28,582 bases of DNA, taken from contig BFEA01000882.1 in assembly GCA_003427395.1 (NCBI GenBank), positions 85,629-114,210 on the forward strand. Direction: 5' to 3'. The DNA comes from Chara braunii. Its lineage: Eukaryota > Streptophyta > Charophyceae > Charales > Characeae. Position numbers and translations under genes: made by a program. Shown piece by piece: positions 9,696-19,153 of this stretch; within the stretch, counting starts at the first letter, position 1, and every line of letters starts with the position of its first letter. Below the pieces are notes generated by a model. The model did no database searches. It worked only from the letters and a program-made list of their open reading frames with translations, and had not been told where the DNA came from.

Positions 9696-10229
9696 GAGAG
9701 GGTGAAGGCAGACGCGTCGACGATGCACCCTGCGTATTGGTGGTACCTTGATGGTGACGACTTCCCACGCTTGTGGGAAGTTGCCACCAAGGTGCTCGCT
9801 GTGTGGTTAGTGCCTCTCCTTGCGAGAGGAACTGGGCCGCATGGCTTCATTCTCACGAAGAGGCGCAATAAACTCTCGAGTGATAGTCTACAGAAACCCG
9901 TTCTCATTCATTGGAACATGCAGCTTCTACGAGCACAGTCGGGTCCCTGGAGGGGGTTTGTGGATGTTTGGGAGGATACGGTAGAGGATCCGCCAGAGCC
10001 ACGGGTCGGCGTTGCTTCCAAGGAGGTGTACGACGAGGGCATGACGATCTTCGAGGAGGTGGAGGCAGAGATGCGCAGTCGGCGCAAGTGCACGACTATT
10101 GTAGGGGCGGGACTGCGTGGATGTGGATGTCAAGAACGTTATTTACGAGGCGGTCGATATTTGGGAGGGGAAGAACATGATCGAGGAGATTGCGGCAGCA
10201 CGGAAGGGGAAGGACGCAGTGGGCGATGA
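9696..10229 (+). pseudogene. hAT C-terminal dimerisation region
   Basis: An open frame enters from the repeat array at 9636. It carries the hAT family dimerisation signature: HPAYWWYLDGDDFPRLWEVA, a KVLAVW block, KRRNKLSSDSLQ, and HWNMQLLR ending at about 9931. This domain mediates transposase oligomerisation. The normally conserved short serine-containing segment before KRRN reads LLARGTGPHGF, so it has drifted. Beyond ~9990 the protein becomes acidic and is no longer recognisable. The frame changes again near 10110. Confidence 0.88.
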
Positions 10230-11758
10230 CCCTCATGTCTCTCGTGCATGGGATAGGTGGGGGGGCCTTGATATCGTGGAGGACCTGGATGGCTACCTCT
10301 ATGGCTCGAGACACACCCTTCATATGTTGAGGGACATTCACGAGTATCAGCAGCCAAAGGAGGGGAGTGGAGGGGTGCAGCGGACCGTCGTGTGGATACG
10401 AGCTTTCCTGCGACGACCTTCGACGGTGAGGCAGGTTCTAGTGCAGCCATAATGGAGGTAGGGTCGACACACACGCCGGAGGTGGTTATGGCCACCCCTC
10501 CGTCACTCCATTGTTTGGAGTGCCACCTGTTGCGTTCCGACGCCCCTGTCTCGGGGACTGCAACACATGAGTCATTACCTGTTGTCACGTGCGAGACAAC
10601 TCTCATTGCCTCCAAGCAGCCGCACTCCACTGTCCAGGATTAGGGAACAACTCCTGTTGCGTAGGAGTTGAGGCAGGTAAGATCATCTCTCAGCAGCAGA
10701 CTACATTGGACGACAAGGTGCAAGAGACAAAGGGTGTTCCCACAACGTTGTCGTCCCCGACACATCATGTTCCCTCCACATCGATGGCCACGGATGATAC
10801 CGTCCTTGCACCCACCCATTCAAAGCCCCCTACTATCGTGGAGGACACAACAGGACATCAACCTGCACAGTCGTGTGCGATAGAGACAGCCAAATACACG
10901 ACTACCGCTCACAAGGATCAAGCTGTCACGGATGAGGTGGTCCATGACACCGACAAGCAGTTATGGAGGTTGCTCCTACATCGACAGGGGGCCCTCCCAC
11001 ATTCCAGAGCACGGAGTTGTGCACAGAGCGACGACGACGACGACGATCAGAGGGAGCCTAGAGCTGGGACCACAGGAGCTGCACTCCGGCCCATGTCATT
11101 CTACACTGGTCCTCAGCTGCCAGCCTTGCTCAGTCGTGGTGTACTCCACGGACCCGGATTGACTCTCCCCTCTTGTACATTCTCTCCTCCTACCACGGTG
11201 CCTATCATACTCTTGTCATCATCCACGAGCACTGCATCACAACATTTGGAGGGTAGCAGAGGTATTCTTTCGATGGCCCCAGTTGTGCCCGATCATTTGG
11301 ATCTCGTGTGAAGTGGAGTTGTCACCTCAGCTATCGTTCCTCCACTTCCTGCTCGAGTGTCATCTACCATTGTTGACAACACTGCGACGAGAGGGAGAAG
11401 CGGAAAACCCCTGACACACGAGGGCAAGAGCAGTCACTTCCACAAAGGCATGCTATGCAAGGTAGACCGCGTGGATGCCCCCAAGGAGGTTGATCAGGGA
11501 GGGGTAGAGGGAGACAAGGCGTCACAGGAGCGACAAAGAGGCTGTTGGGGTCGCTCGGTGCGATTGGCGGTGGGCCACCACTGTCCATATACACACAGGG
11601 AGTGAGGACTCATTCCTGTGGTGCTGCGGATAGGAGGAGGACGACGGTGACGACCAAGAAGCGGTGATGGGTCGGAGAGTGAGTGCGAGGCTCCGCCACA
11701 CCCCCCAGATGATGACGACAACGCGGACACTGGGGGGGACGTTGATGATGCCCGCTAG
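10117..11758 (+). pseudogene. Long low-complexity tail of the hAT transposase
   Basis: After further shifts, one frame reads from 10589 to the TAG at 11756, with only three stops inside (11309, 11603, 11648, all TGA). The sequence is rich in Pro, Ser, Thr and His and has two Asp clusters: six Asp at about 11029-11046, and DDDDNADTGGDVDD near the end. It looks like a disordered, acidic C-terminal extension ending at 11758. No enzymatic motif is visible. Assigning it to the transposase rests on continuity and strand, not on family similarity. Confidence 0.6.
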
Positions 11759-11789
11759 GCTAACGAGGTTGCAATGGGAAAGGTGTTGC

Positions 11790-11812
11790 TACAGAGAGAG
11801 AGAGAGAGAGGG
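11790..11812. repeat. (GA)n microsatellite
   Basis: Short GA run just after the end of the hAT coding region. Confidence 0.85.
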
Positions 11813-11935
11813 CATTGTGTCATGTCCTTCATTCACATCATTCATTGACCATGCATCTGGTTTAGTGTTGAATGCAGAATGTACCTATAATGGCCATTGT
11901 TGGATGGAGGATGTTTGTATTCCATCACGGAGTTT

Positions 11936-12525
11936 GTGAGTGTGTGTGTATGAACTCGACGCATGCTGCCGGCGTGTGTGTGTGGACCTTACTCGGGCTT
12001 TCATTGTGCGAGTGGACCTCATTCGGCTTCCAGTGTCAGTTTGTGGACCTCACTCAGGCTTTTTGCATGTGTGTGGTGTATGTGCACATGACTTGCGCTT
12101 TGAGTGCTTGTATGTCAGTACGTGACTTTGGATTTCATTGTGTATGTGGATCTCACTTATGCTTGTGGTGTGTGTTTCGACCTCTCTTACGCGTTTTGTA
12201 CGTGTTGTGTATACGGACCTTGCTTAGACTTTCAATGTGTGTTGGTGGAACGACCTTAGGCTTTAAGTGTGTGTGTGGACCTAACTTTGCCTTCCAGTGC
12301 GTGTATGTGGAGCTCACCTAAGCTTTCAGCGTGTGTTTGCGTACGTGACTCGGGCTTTGAGCATGTGTCTGTGGACCTAAATTAGGCTCTCAATTTTCGT
12401 GTGTGGAAGTGACTCAGCCTCTGAGTACGTGTGTGTTGTATGTCTACCTCACTTATCGTTTCAGTGCTCGTGTGGACCTTAGGCTTTCAGTGTGAGTGTG
12501 TACCTGACTCAGCCTTTGTATGCAT

Positions 12526-12527
<2 letters not shown>
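11936..12527. repeat. Diverged GTGTGTGGACCT minisatellite
   Basis: About fifteen imperfect units follow one another, each GTGTGTGTGGACCT followed by ACTCAGGCTTTCA or a variant, spaced roughly 30-60 bp. Clear examples of GTGGACCT are at 11982, 12012 and 12043. The array grades into a pure TG run at its right end, suggesting the dinucleotide and the minisatellite arose together. Open frames here reflect the repeat composition and are not genes. Confidence 0.85.

Positions 12528-12586
<59 letters not shown>
12528..12586. repeat. (TG)n microsatellite
   Basis: About 29 TG dinucleotides without interruption. Confidence 0.97.
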
Positions 12587-12591
<5 letters not shown>

Positions 12592-12623
12592 TGTGAGCAG
12601 TGTGTGCTGATTTCCGACAATGC

Positions 12624-12725
12624 GGATTAACGAATCAATCATGTGATCAATGAATCAAACTAATCAATCCATCAATGAACAAACCAAAACAGTCAATCAA
12701 TCTTTCTATGAGTCAGTAAAGCAGT
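12624..12725. repeat. AATC-rich imperfect short repeat
   Basis: Repeated ATCAATCAAT, AATGAATCAA and related tetranucleotide-based words. Imperfect and non-coding. Confidence 0.7.
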
Positions 12726-13850
12726 GAACGCGCATCTGACATATGCATGCGTCTGCATGTGGCCCCTCACCCCCCAACCCGCTCTCACCCCCCATCCACA
12801 ATTGCTCGCCACGCTGGGGGGCAATGAAAAACTAATGAAGACATCGAATGGCCAGAAAACGGTTTTTGGCCAATATCCTTGGGGTCCATACCTCGGGCAG
12901 CCCGTACTTTGCAGAAACACCCCCTACCTTCTCTTTTTTGTTTTTCAATTTTTTGGGCCCTTTTTCCGGTTTATCCGGATTTCCGGATAAACCCGATGCC
13001 GGACGATAAGGCCGGATGTTCCGGTTACTTAATCCGGGCGGAAATGCTTTGCTACCCAACAAATAACCGTAATCTGCTGTGGCAAACATCTGTCAGCAAA
13101 AATATCCCCCAAAACCCTAAACACAAAACAAACTCCACCCACTGAAAAGGAAATCCTGCCCACTGAAAATAAAATCCCACTACATATTGTCCTCCGAAAC
13201 GACAACAAAAACACCGGAGCATAACCAAAGCACTTAATAATTCCTGTAAACAAACAAATTCTCCCAGGAAAGTGACTAAAGTCCATCGTGTCCTGGTACA
13301 GATCTTGAGACAGGCTCCCTGAAGATTACCAGGATGTCTGTTGTTTTGAATTTTATGCTGTTTATTGCGGCTTTCTGGTTTCCGTCTTGGTAGTTCTTTT
13401 GGGTTTCACGCACAGACGGGCAAGTTTGCAACGTATGACGATGCTTGGAGCCAGGGATCGTGGAAATTGGCCCTTTGGGAGTAATTCGCACCCCACAGGG
13501 GCCATGTTGGACTGTCGGAAAGCAAGCCGGTACAAAAAGAAGAAGAAAAAAGACATGTAATAACGGGGTCGTTGCAAAGCAAGGGTAAAGGAATAGGGAG
13601 TGTTACTTGAATGCAGAATGACTAATTTAAAATAGAATGAGGATACTAGTAGAGAAGGGGTAATAGGGATGGTAGTGGCTATGAAGGTGATAGAGGTACG
13701 AAATCAGTAGGCTGACAGGCGGCTTGAGGAACTGCCACAGACCAGCCTTTGATGGATGTAAAAAACTTGCTTGCCGGTGGTAAGCAACCGGACTGATGCC
13801 CCCAGAATAGAAGGGCCTTTTCTAAAAAGAAGGAAAAAAAAGGGGGTCCT
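12726..13850. other. Stretch without a supported gene
   Basis: Only short overlapping open frames occur. A perfect 12 bp inverted repeat lies at 12968-12993. CCACTGAAAA recurs near 13140 and 13160. Confidence 0.5.
12968..12993. repeat. Perfect 12 bp inverted repeat with 2 bp spacer
   Basis: GGTTTATCCGGA at 12968-12979 and its exact reverse complement at 12982-12993 are separated by TT. It could extrude as a hairpin or bind a dimeric protein; nothing nearby supports either role. Confidence 0.9.
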
Positions 13851-14187
13851 TGAGCAGCACCAGGGTGCACACATGAGGTCGCAGCAGGCGGTACAGGGAG
13901 TGCAACCCGTTCCATTCCGTGGAGAGCCAGACATGCCTGTCATGCTCAGTTACAGACGTGCACAAGGGTGAGGCTGGGCATGTAGTGTGTATGATTCTCG
14001 AGGGCAAGGCAGGAACGGCCCTCCAAGCTCAGCCTGCTCAGGGAGGAGTGTGCGGTGGTTCTTGGGTTGGCCAAAGTCCCTTGACAAGTGCTGGCGCACA
14101 ACCAGCCTAAAGGTGTTCGGAATGTTCACATTTATGAGCTATGTTGTTATCTAACAGTGTGCAGGAGCTATGACGATTTTGTTGCTG

Positions 14188-14313
14188 GCATGCATGGATG
14201 TGAGGCGATTGACCTTCTTTGTCTTCTTCTTCTTCTTCTTCTTCTTCTTCTTCTTGTCCTTCCTTCTTCTTCTTCTTCCCCTGATTGCATGCATGGATGC
14301 ATGCATGGATGTG
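14188..14313. repeat. CTT microsatellite between GCATGCATGGAT repeats
   Basis: CTT/TTC repeats at about 14215-14280 are flanked by GCATGCATGGATGTG at 14188-14202 and by a tandem GCATGCATGGAT pair at 14287-14310. The words following the two flanks (aggcgattg and agcgactg) are also alike, suggesting the flank was duplicated around the microsatellite. Confidence 0.8.
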
Positions 14314-14454
14314 TAGCGACTGCCTGAGTTGACGAGGCAGAAGGGCAATGCTGCGACATCCCCAGATGTGCGCGGTTCTCATGATTTGCACTTTGTGTCC
14401 CCCAGAGGACTAAAGCCTCACAGATTGTGCAGTTACATTTACATGAAGTGTGTT

Positions 14455-14603
14455 TTTTGTTCTCCTTCCTTTCTTCGTCTTCGTTTCTTCTTCGTCGTCG
14501 TCTTCTTTTTCTTCTTCATCTTCTTCCTTCTTCTTCCTCTTCCTCCTCCTCTTCGTCTTGTTCTTGTCTTCTTCTTTCCTTTCGCCTCCTCCTCCTCCCC
14601 CCT
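14455..14603. repeat. CTT/CTC-rich imperfect microsatellite
   Basis: A pyrimidine tract of CTT, CTC and CGT triplets directly precedes the zinc-knuckle sequence. Confidence 0.9.
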
Positions 14604-14604
14604 T

Positions 14605-14676
14605 GGAATAACGGGGATACAGTGTTATAGTTGTGGTGGATTTGGGCACTACACCCATGACTGCCCCAATAGATAG
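14605..14676 (+). pseudogene. Gag zinc-knuckle remnant of a second retroelement
   Basis: A perfect C-x2-C-x4-H-x4-C knuckle (CYSCGGFGHYTHDC) is encoded at 14623-14664 and followed after PNR by TAG at 14674. This motif binds nucleic acid in retrotransposon Gag proteins. Upstream, the frame runs into the CTT tract, so the capsid portion is missing or displaced. It differs from the knuckle at 5351-5392, so it belongs to another element. A protein-like but unrecognised stretch follows at 14820-15076. Confidence 0.75.
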
Positions 14677-14819
14677 TCTAAGAGTGGTCGGCAGTAGTAA
14701 GCTACGCAGCAATCTGGTAATCAAGTGCCGTAGTCCAGGGTGAGGTCGTTACGGTGTCGGGCGGCTCAAGCCTTACGCCGCCCTTTACTTCCTTGATGAT
14801 GACACCTGGTGAGAGCCAG

Positions 14820-15076
14820 ATCTAGCTATTTTTCCTGATGCAATCGCGGCCAACATCGAAGAACTGTAATACCAGATCCACACTGTGAGTGCTAAGGCCG
14901 AGACGTCAGGAGAAGAGGGCCTGCAAACTCCAAGTGAGCTTTCTTCTATGGGCACCATGAGGGCCACCGCTGACAAGACCTTAAAGTCGACGACAACAGA
15001 GGAAATGTCGGAGGTTCCAAATAAAGGACAAGGGCGAGGTGACCGAAAACGCTCGGGGGCAGGGCGATATGCTTGA
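14820..15076 (+). pseudogene. Possible continuation of the second gag
   Basis: In one frame there is FPDAIAANIEEL, a TAA stop at 14867, then an open stretch (ATG not available before 14949) rich in Glu, Thr, Lys and Arg ending GDRKRSGAGRYA with TGA at 15074. Charged, helix-prone sequence after a zinc knuckle is usual for charophyte-type gag linkers, but I do not recognise a domain. Low confidence. Confidence 0.35.
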
Positions 15077-16751
15077 CAAAAGATAACGCAGGGCTTTTAA
15101 GACGAGACTTCAGGCAGGCTAAAGGGCGATGACACTTGAGGCTCACAGTGGGATCAGGAAAGAGAGAGAACATTACGGGGGCACGCTTGAGGCCTTGGCA
15201 TCCAAGCCGTGGTTCGAACCAAAACGGGGCCGCAAAGCCTAAGGCTGGGAAAAGGGCCCTCAGGCCGTGAGTTTATTTCCAAGACCGGGCACGCGGAAAT
15301 TGGAGGGGCCTTGATACTTTCCGCGTGGGGACCACTAGAGCCTGAACAGGCTCGGGCTTAGGCTTGGAAAGAGCCCCGGTACCAAGGCGCTGCAAAAGGC
15401 CTCGTACCCAACAAAAAGGCCCTCTTCGCAAGAAAACCTTTTGGGGGCCCAAATAGGCCCGGGCCTAGGTTCGGGACGAGGCTCGGTACCAGGACGCTGC
15501 AAGTTTCTCGACAGCGTGCCCGACCCTTGGTGGTACTGGTGGGCTGGAGGCACCGGAGGCTGCTGCTGCTGTTACCGTTGGGCCCAGCAAAGTACTTAAG
15601 CTGAGCTGGCCCCATTCTTAGGGGGCTTCTCACTTGCGCACGAGACAGGCGCACAGTGGGAACGGGCGCACTGGCTAGCCCGCAGTGGGCTAGCCCAGGA
15701 AGGCCATGCGTACGAACAGTGACTTTTTGTTTCCCAAGGGAGTGTGGAGGAAGGAGGACAGGGGGGCGCGAGCTCGCTCTCGAGCACGCACCAGCGCACG
15801 GGAGTGTGTGAGTCTGGAGATGGACCAGTCCCCGAGAGGGGAGAGTGATCTGTGTCAGTGCCTGCGAACGGGTACGTTGCGTATTGAAGGGGTACGTTCC
15901 CTGCGCGCATGAAGGGGCCTATCTAGGACGCTTTGTTACGGACTTCGCCAGGGCTCGATCCCTGGTCTATCTTTTGCTGTTTCGGCTGCATCCCGTTTTC
16001 GGCCTGGCACCCTTTTTCCAAACCCCTCCTTTGGTACCGTAGGATTTTGGACAACTGGCGCCATGCTGCAATTCGGGCGCCACTTTCAAATACTGCATTT
16101 TTCAGTTCTGCCCTCGGGGCCTTTGCAGAAATGCCCCTGGTACCGTACGTGTCACCGGTACTTATACCGGCTCCCCGTACGGTACAGGGACCAGTCTCGT
16201 ACCAGTTCTCTGCTGCTGTACTCGTACTCAGTGTGACTTGCTGTTTCGGCATTCGGAATCCAAGACTTCGACTTTGTGCCTTGCCACGGTGTCTGCGTCC
16301 GATCCTCAGTCCGAGTCCGTCGTGTTGAGTGAGTGAGTGTGTGTGTGTGCTCTCACTCTCTCCCTCTCTCTCCTCTCCCTCACGCTCGTTACACGCTTCC
16401 TCTCGCAGACGAGGGGGCATTGAGTGAGATCGAATCATGTAAGAGGAGCGCAGGAGATTGGATCGGGGTTGGAGATTGAGTCACGGCTGGAGTTTGGATC
16501 ACCGCTGGACTGCCTCGCGAAGGGGATACCAGCCTTCTGACTTTGCCCAAGCTCGAAGCTTGGAGGACTCGTGTTACTGCTGAGCCGAGACCAAAGTCAC
16601 GAGGGGTTGCACGCCCAACGAGTCAGTGAAGATCACACCCTTCGCATCAGACAGTTGGCCATACCCACTCACGAAGAGGTGTAAGAGAGAGAGGGTGGTC
16701 CCTCCCAACAGGTGCTGACGTGATGAGATTCATGCCTAGTGCTATGAGTGC
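15077..16751. other. Stretch without a supported gene; GGCC- and GGTACC-rich
   Basis: It contains the 107 bp repeat at 15349-15510, a hairpin CCAGGG/CCCTGG at 15948-15965 and several GGTACC/GTACGG words at about 16140-16205. The longest open frame (minus, 15923-16438) is compositionally odd, includes simple repeat and has no motif. Confidence 0.5.
15349..15510. repeat. 107 bp tandem repeat, about one and a half copies
   Basis: GGCTCGGGCTTAGGCTTGG at 15349 recurs as GGCCCGGGCCTAGGTTCGG at 15456. GGTACCAAGGCGCTGCAA recurs as GGTACCAGGACGCTGCAA at the same 107 bp offset. Confidence 0.85.
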
Positions 16752-16990
16752 TAAAGTGAAGAGATACAACTGAGCACAGGGAAACGACGAGAGTAACGAT
16801 GACTCTCCTAAGGCAGCCAATGCCTCGTTGTCTAATTCGTGACGCCCATGTTTGGATTAACGAGAATTCCCGCAGCTTCTATCTTCCATCCTGCGAATCC
16901 ACAGCTAAAGGAAAGGACTTGGATGAATCGGCGGGGAAAGAAGCCTTGTTGAGCTTGACTCTAGTTCGACTCTGTGGAATGACTTGGGAG
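16752..16990 (+). rRNA. Partial, decayed 28S-type rRNA (copy 1)
   Basis: About 240 bp match the most conserved part of eukaryotic large-subunit rRNA around the R2 retrotransposon target. Landmarks in order: GAGAGTAACGATGACTCTCC, TAAGG-AGCCAATGCCTCGT, TCTAATTCGTGACGC, TGGATTAACGAGA, GCGAATCCACAGCTAA, AATCGGCGGGGAAAGAAG, TTGAGCTTGACTCTAGT and GAATGACTTGGGAG. Many substitutions at normally invariant positions and the lack of the flanking rRNA show it is a pseudogene fragment. The R2 insertion point corresponds to 16817/16818 and is uninterrupted. Confidence 0.93.
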
Positions 16991-17465
16991 TTACGGAATG
17001 AGTGCGCAGAACTGCTGCGCGCGGATACGAAGCTGCGCACGGGCGGGAAGCACTGAGTGAACCGATCTTAGCTGCGCGCGGATGGAAACGAGTTGCGTGC
17101 GAGATGGAGGAGCGCATATCTGCATACGAGCGTGCGCACGAGATAGAGGAGTGCAGATCTGCGCAGGATCGATTGATCGAGAGAGGGAGTGATAGAGAGA
17201 GGATAGCAGCGATGAGGAGGCAGCTATCGAGGCGCGGCTGAGGCCCTGCTCGCAAGTGCCACATGGATGAGCGTTGAACGGATCAAGGCAGTCTGGGCAT
17301 GCAATCGAGGTGATGGGTGATGTGCGCGGCTGTAAGAGGAAAGGGCTGCAACGGTTGACAATGCAAAGCGGGTTCCGTGAGGCAGAGCATGGGGTGAGAG
17401 AGAGAGGGCTACCCGATGAGCGACGAACATTGATGCGAAGAGTTTTCTTCCCTGCTCTCTCAATG
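16991..17465. other. Spacer between the two 28S fragments
   Basis: Sequence with many GCGC, GAGAGA and GTGCGCA words. It does not look like the continuation of 28S rRNA and shows no coding motif. Confidence 0.6.
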
Positions 17466-17620
17466 TCGAAGTGGAGAGATTGAACCATGCGCAGGAAAAC
17501 GGCGGGGAAAGTAGACCAATGTGGTCTTCCAATTAGTGACGGGCATGAACAGATTAACGAGATTTCCATTGTTCCTATCTATCATCCTGCGAAATCACAG
17601 CTAAGGGAAACGGGCTAGGA
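17466..17620 (+). rRNA. Partial, decayed 28S-type rRNA (copy 2)
   Basis: It is the same part of 28S as copy 1, 697 bp downstream and in the same orientation. Landmarks: CGAAGTGGAGAGATTGAACC, AAACGGCGGG, CCAATTAGTGACGGGCATGA, AGATTAACGAGATTTCCA, CATCCTGCGAAATCACAGCT and AAGGGAAACGGGCTAGG. It lacks about 19 bases normally present just before the R2 target (the TAACTATGACTCTCTTAAG part) and ends earlier than copy 1. Its differences from copy 1 are independent, so neither is a recent duplicate of the other. Confidence 0.92.
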
Positions 17621-17730
17621 AGGAACGGCAAACCGCGCGCACCAGCGGGAAGAGTTGTGCCTGATCGGCTGATTGGGAAACCGGGCTCGCTGGTGGGGGC
17701 GCGGACGAACCTGGCCACGCACAATCATAG

Positions 17731-18397
17731 GACCAGACCAGACCGGGCCAAGACCAGACCGGGCCCGGACCAGACCGGGTCCAGAACAACCCAAACCAGA
17801 TCGGACCAGACTGGACTCAGAACAACCCAGACCAGACCGGACCAGACCGGACCAGATCAGATGAGACCAGACCAGATCAAGACCAGACCAGATCAAGACC
17901 AGACCAGATCAGACCGGACCAGACCAGACCAGACCAGATCCGGACCAGACCAGACCAGATCAAGACCAGACCAGATCAGACCGGACCAGACCAGACCAGA
18001 CCAGATCCAGACCAGACCAGACCAGATCCGGACCAGACCAGATCAGACTGGACTCAGAACAACCCAGACCAGACCGGACCAGATCAGATCAGACCAGACC
18101 AGATNNNNNNNNNNNNNNNNNNNNNNNNNNNNNNNNNNNNNNNNNNNNNNNNNNNNNNNNNNNNNNNNNNNNNNNNNNNNNNNNNNNNNNNNNNNNNNNN
18201 NNNNNNNNNNNNNNNNNNNNNNNNNNNNNNNNNNNNNNNNNNNNNNNNNNNNNNGACCGGACCAGATCAGATCAGACCAGACCAGATCAAGACCAGACCA
18301 GATCAGACAGGACCAGACCAGACCAGATCCGGACCAGACCAGATCAGACCGGACCGGATCAGGCCAGACCAGACCAGACCAGACCAGACCAGACAAA
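17731..18397. repeat. GACCA pentamer satellite
   Basis: Head-to-tail GACCA units with frequent GATCA, GACCG and GATCC variants form higher-order blocks such as GGACCAGACCAGATCAGACC, and CAGAACAACCCAGACCAGAC recurs at ~17819 and ~18056. Five is not a multiple of three, so all three plus frames read the same five-residue cycle of P, D, Q, T and R, and the minus frames read W, S, G, L and V; long open frames here are therefore meaningless. The array contains the assembly gap. Confidence 0.97.
18105..18254. other. Assembly gap of 150 N
   Basis: An unresolved stretch inside the GACCA satellite. The round size suggests a nominal or estimated gap, so true array length is unknown. Confidence 0.99.
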
Positions 18398-18670
18398 GAC
18401 TAAGGACAGGGCCAGATGCTGAACCGAGAGAGCCAAGGCGTCGACTCTTCCTACAGCCGAACAGGCCCGCGATGATACTTCTGACTCGGAGAGCTCTAGC
18501 ACGACCCCATGGGGCTGACGGGAGTGGTACCGACGACACCCCATCGGTCGCAAGACCCAGTGAAGAGCACTGACACGATCAGTCTCAACACAAACTAATT
18601 CCTTGGACTGGCGTGAGGGAGGTTGCTCTGGTATGGGATGTAGTGCGTTTGCGCCTATCGTTATTGACTG

Positions 18671-18677
18671 AATAAAA
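18671..18677 (+). promoter_or_regulatory. Possible polyadenylation signal
   Basis: AATAAAA followed by a T-rich stretch (18680-18712), about 90 bp upstream of a gag-like frame. This would suit the R region of an LTR, but no LTR boundaries could be defined. Confidence 0.3.
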
Positions 18678-18763
18678 CGATTTTTCTTTTCCTTTCTACA
18701 TTTTAGTGGGTCGTCCAGCTCACACCTTGTTTTTATATCCGACTCAGTGGTGGATTTTGCAGG

Positions 18764-19153
18764 TTGCAGGAGCCCGGAAATAGCCCTCCCGCGGGTGACA
18801 GACGTGGGGTGTACATAGGGTTAGATCCGCTGGCCGGCAGATCACTACTACCGGTCGACAACAGGCAGAACACCTCCGTATACAATTATGGAGGGAACTG
18901 TAACTACTCTAAGGACAATGATAAGGAGGAGAGACCAGATAAGGGTAACTGATTCATAGACAGGCAGCAGATGGCGGCAGAGGGACTGAAGAAAGTTGAG
19001 CAAGCGTGAGAGAAGAGAAGACCAGAGGAGGAGAGGCAGAAGCAGGAGGAAGTTCAAGAAAGAGACGGAGCCCAGAAGAGACGGACCGAAGAAGCGACAC
19101 ACGCGAAAGCAGTCCAAGCTCTCCACAAGCAGCTGAATTGGTTGAGGAGTTGA
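18764..19153 (+). pseudogene. Gag-like N-terminus with coiled coil (third element)
   Basis: One frame runs through three stops, all TGA (18950, 19007, 19151). It begins with a non-helical segment containing SVYNYGGNCNYSKDNDKEER. From an ATG at 18971 it continues with a strongly charged Glu/Gln/Arg/Lys helix (about residues 12-60 after that ATG) typical of a coiled coil and ending KQLNWLRS. The order of a T-rich, AATAAA-containing leader and then a charged helical frame resembles the start of a charophyte gypsy gag. There is no zinc knuckle or enzyme domain, so the assignment is tentative. Confidence 0.45.

Larger units (their letters stand above)
7940..11758 (+). mobile_element. hAT-superfamily DNA transposon (DUF659 type), decayed
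   Basis: It is a transposase-like coding region with a DUF659-like core and a C-terminal hAT dimerisation region, split over three frames. It begins abruptly at the join with the gypsy integrase, so any BED zinc finger, 5' terminal repeat and first part of the gene are missing. I found no 3' terminal inverted repeat or 8 bp target duplication. Bases and codon use are GC-rich compared with the neighbouring gypsy element. Similar transposases are, from memory, abundant in charophyte genomes. Confidence 0.85.

Noticed and set aside
9580-9700. CRISPR-like direct repeats
   Set aside because: Units abut without spacers and lie in transposase coding sequence of a eukaryote.
15211-15220. GGTTCGAACC resembling a tRNA B box
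   Set aside because: No A box and no cloverleaf on either strand.
15948-15965. CCAGGG-CTCGAT-CCCTGG hairpin resembling a tRNA T arm
   Set aside because: The loop is six bases, and no acceptor, D or anticodon arm can be placed upstream.
15923-16438. 171-codon minus-strand frame
   Set aside because: No domain, partly built on simple repeat, in a non-coding GC-rich zone.
17657-18403. Long open frame across the GACCA array, read as a repetitive protein
   Set aside because: It follows from a stop-free pentamer and runs through the N-gap; the minus strand is open for the same reason.
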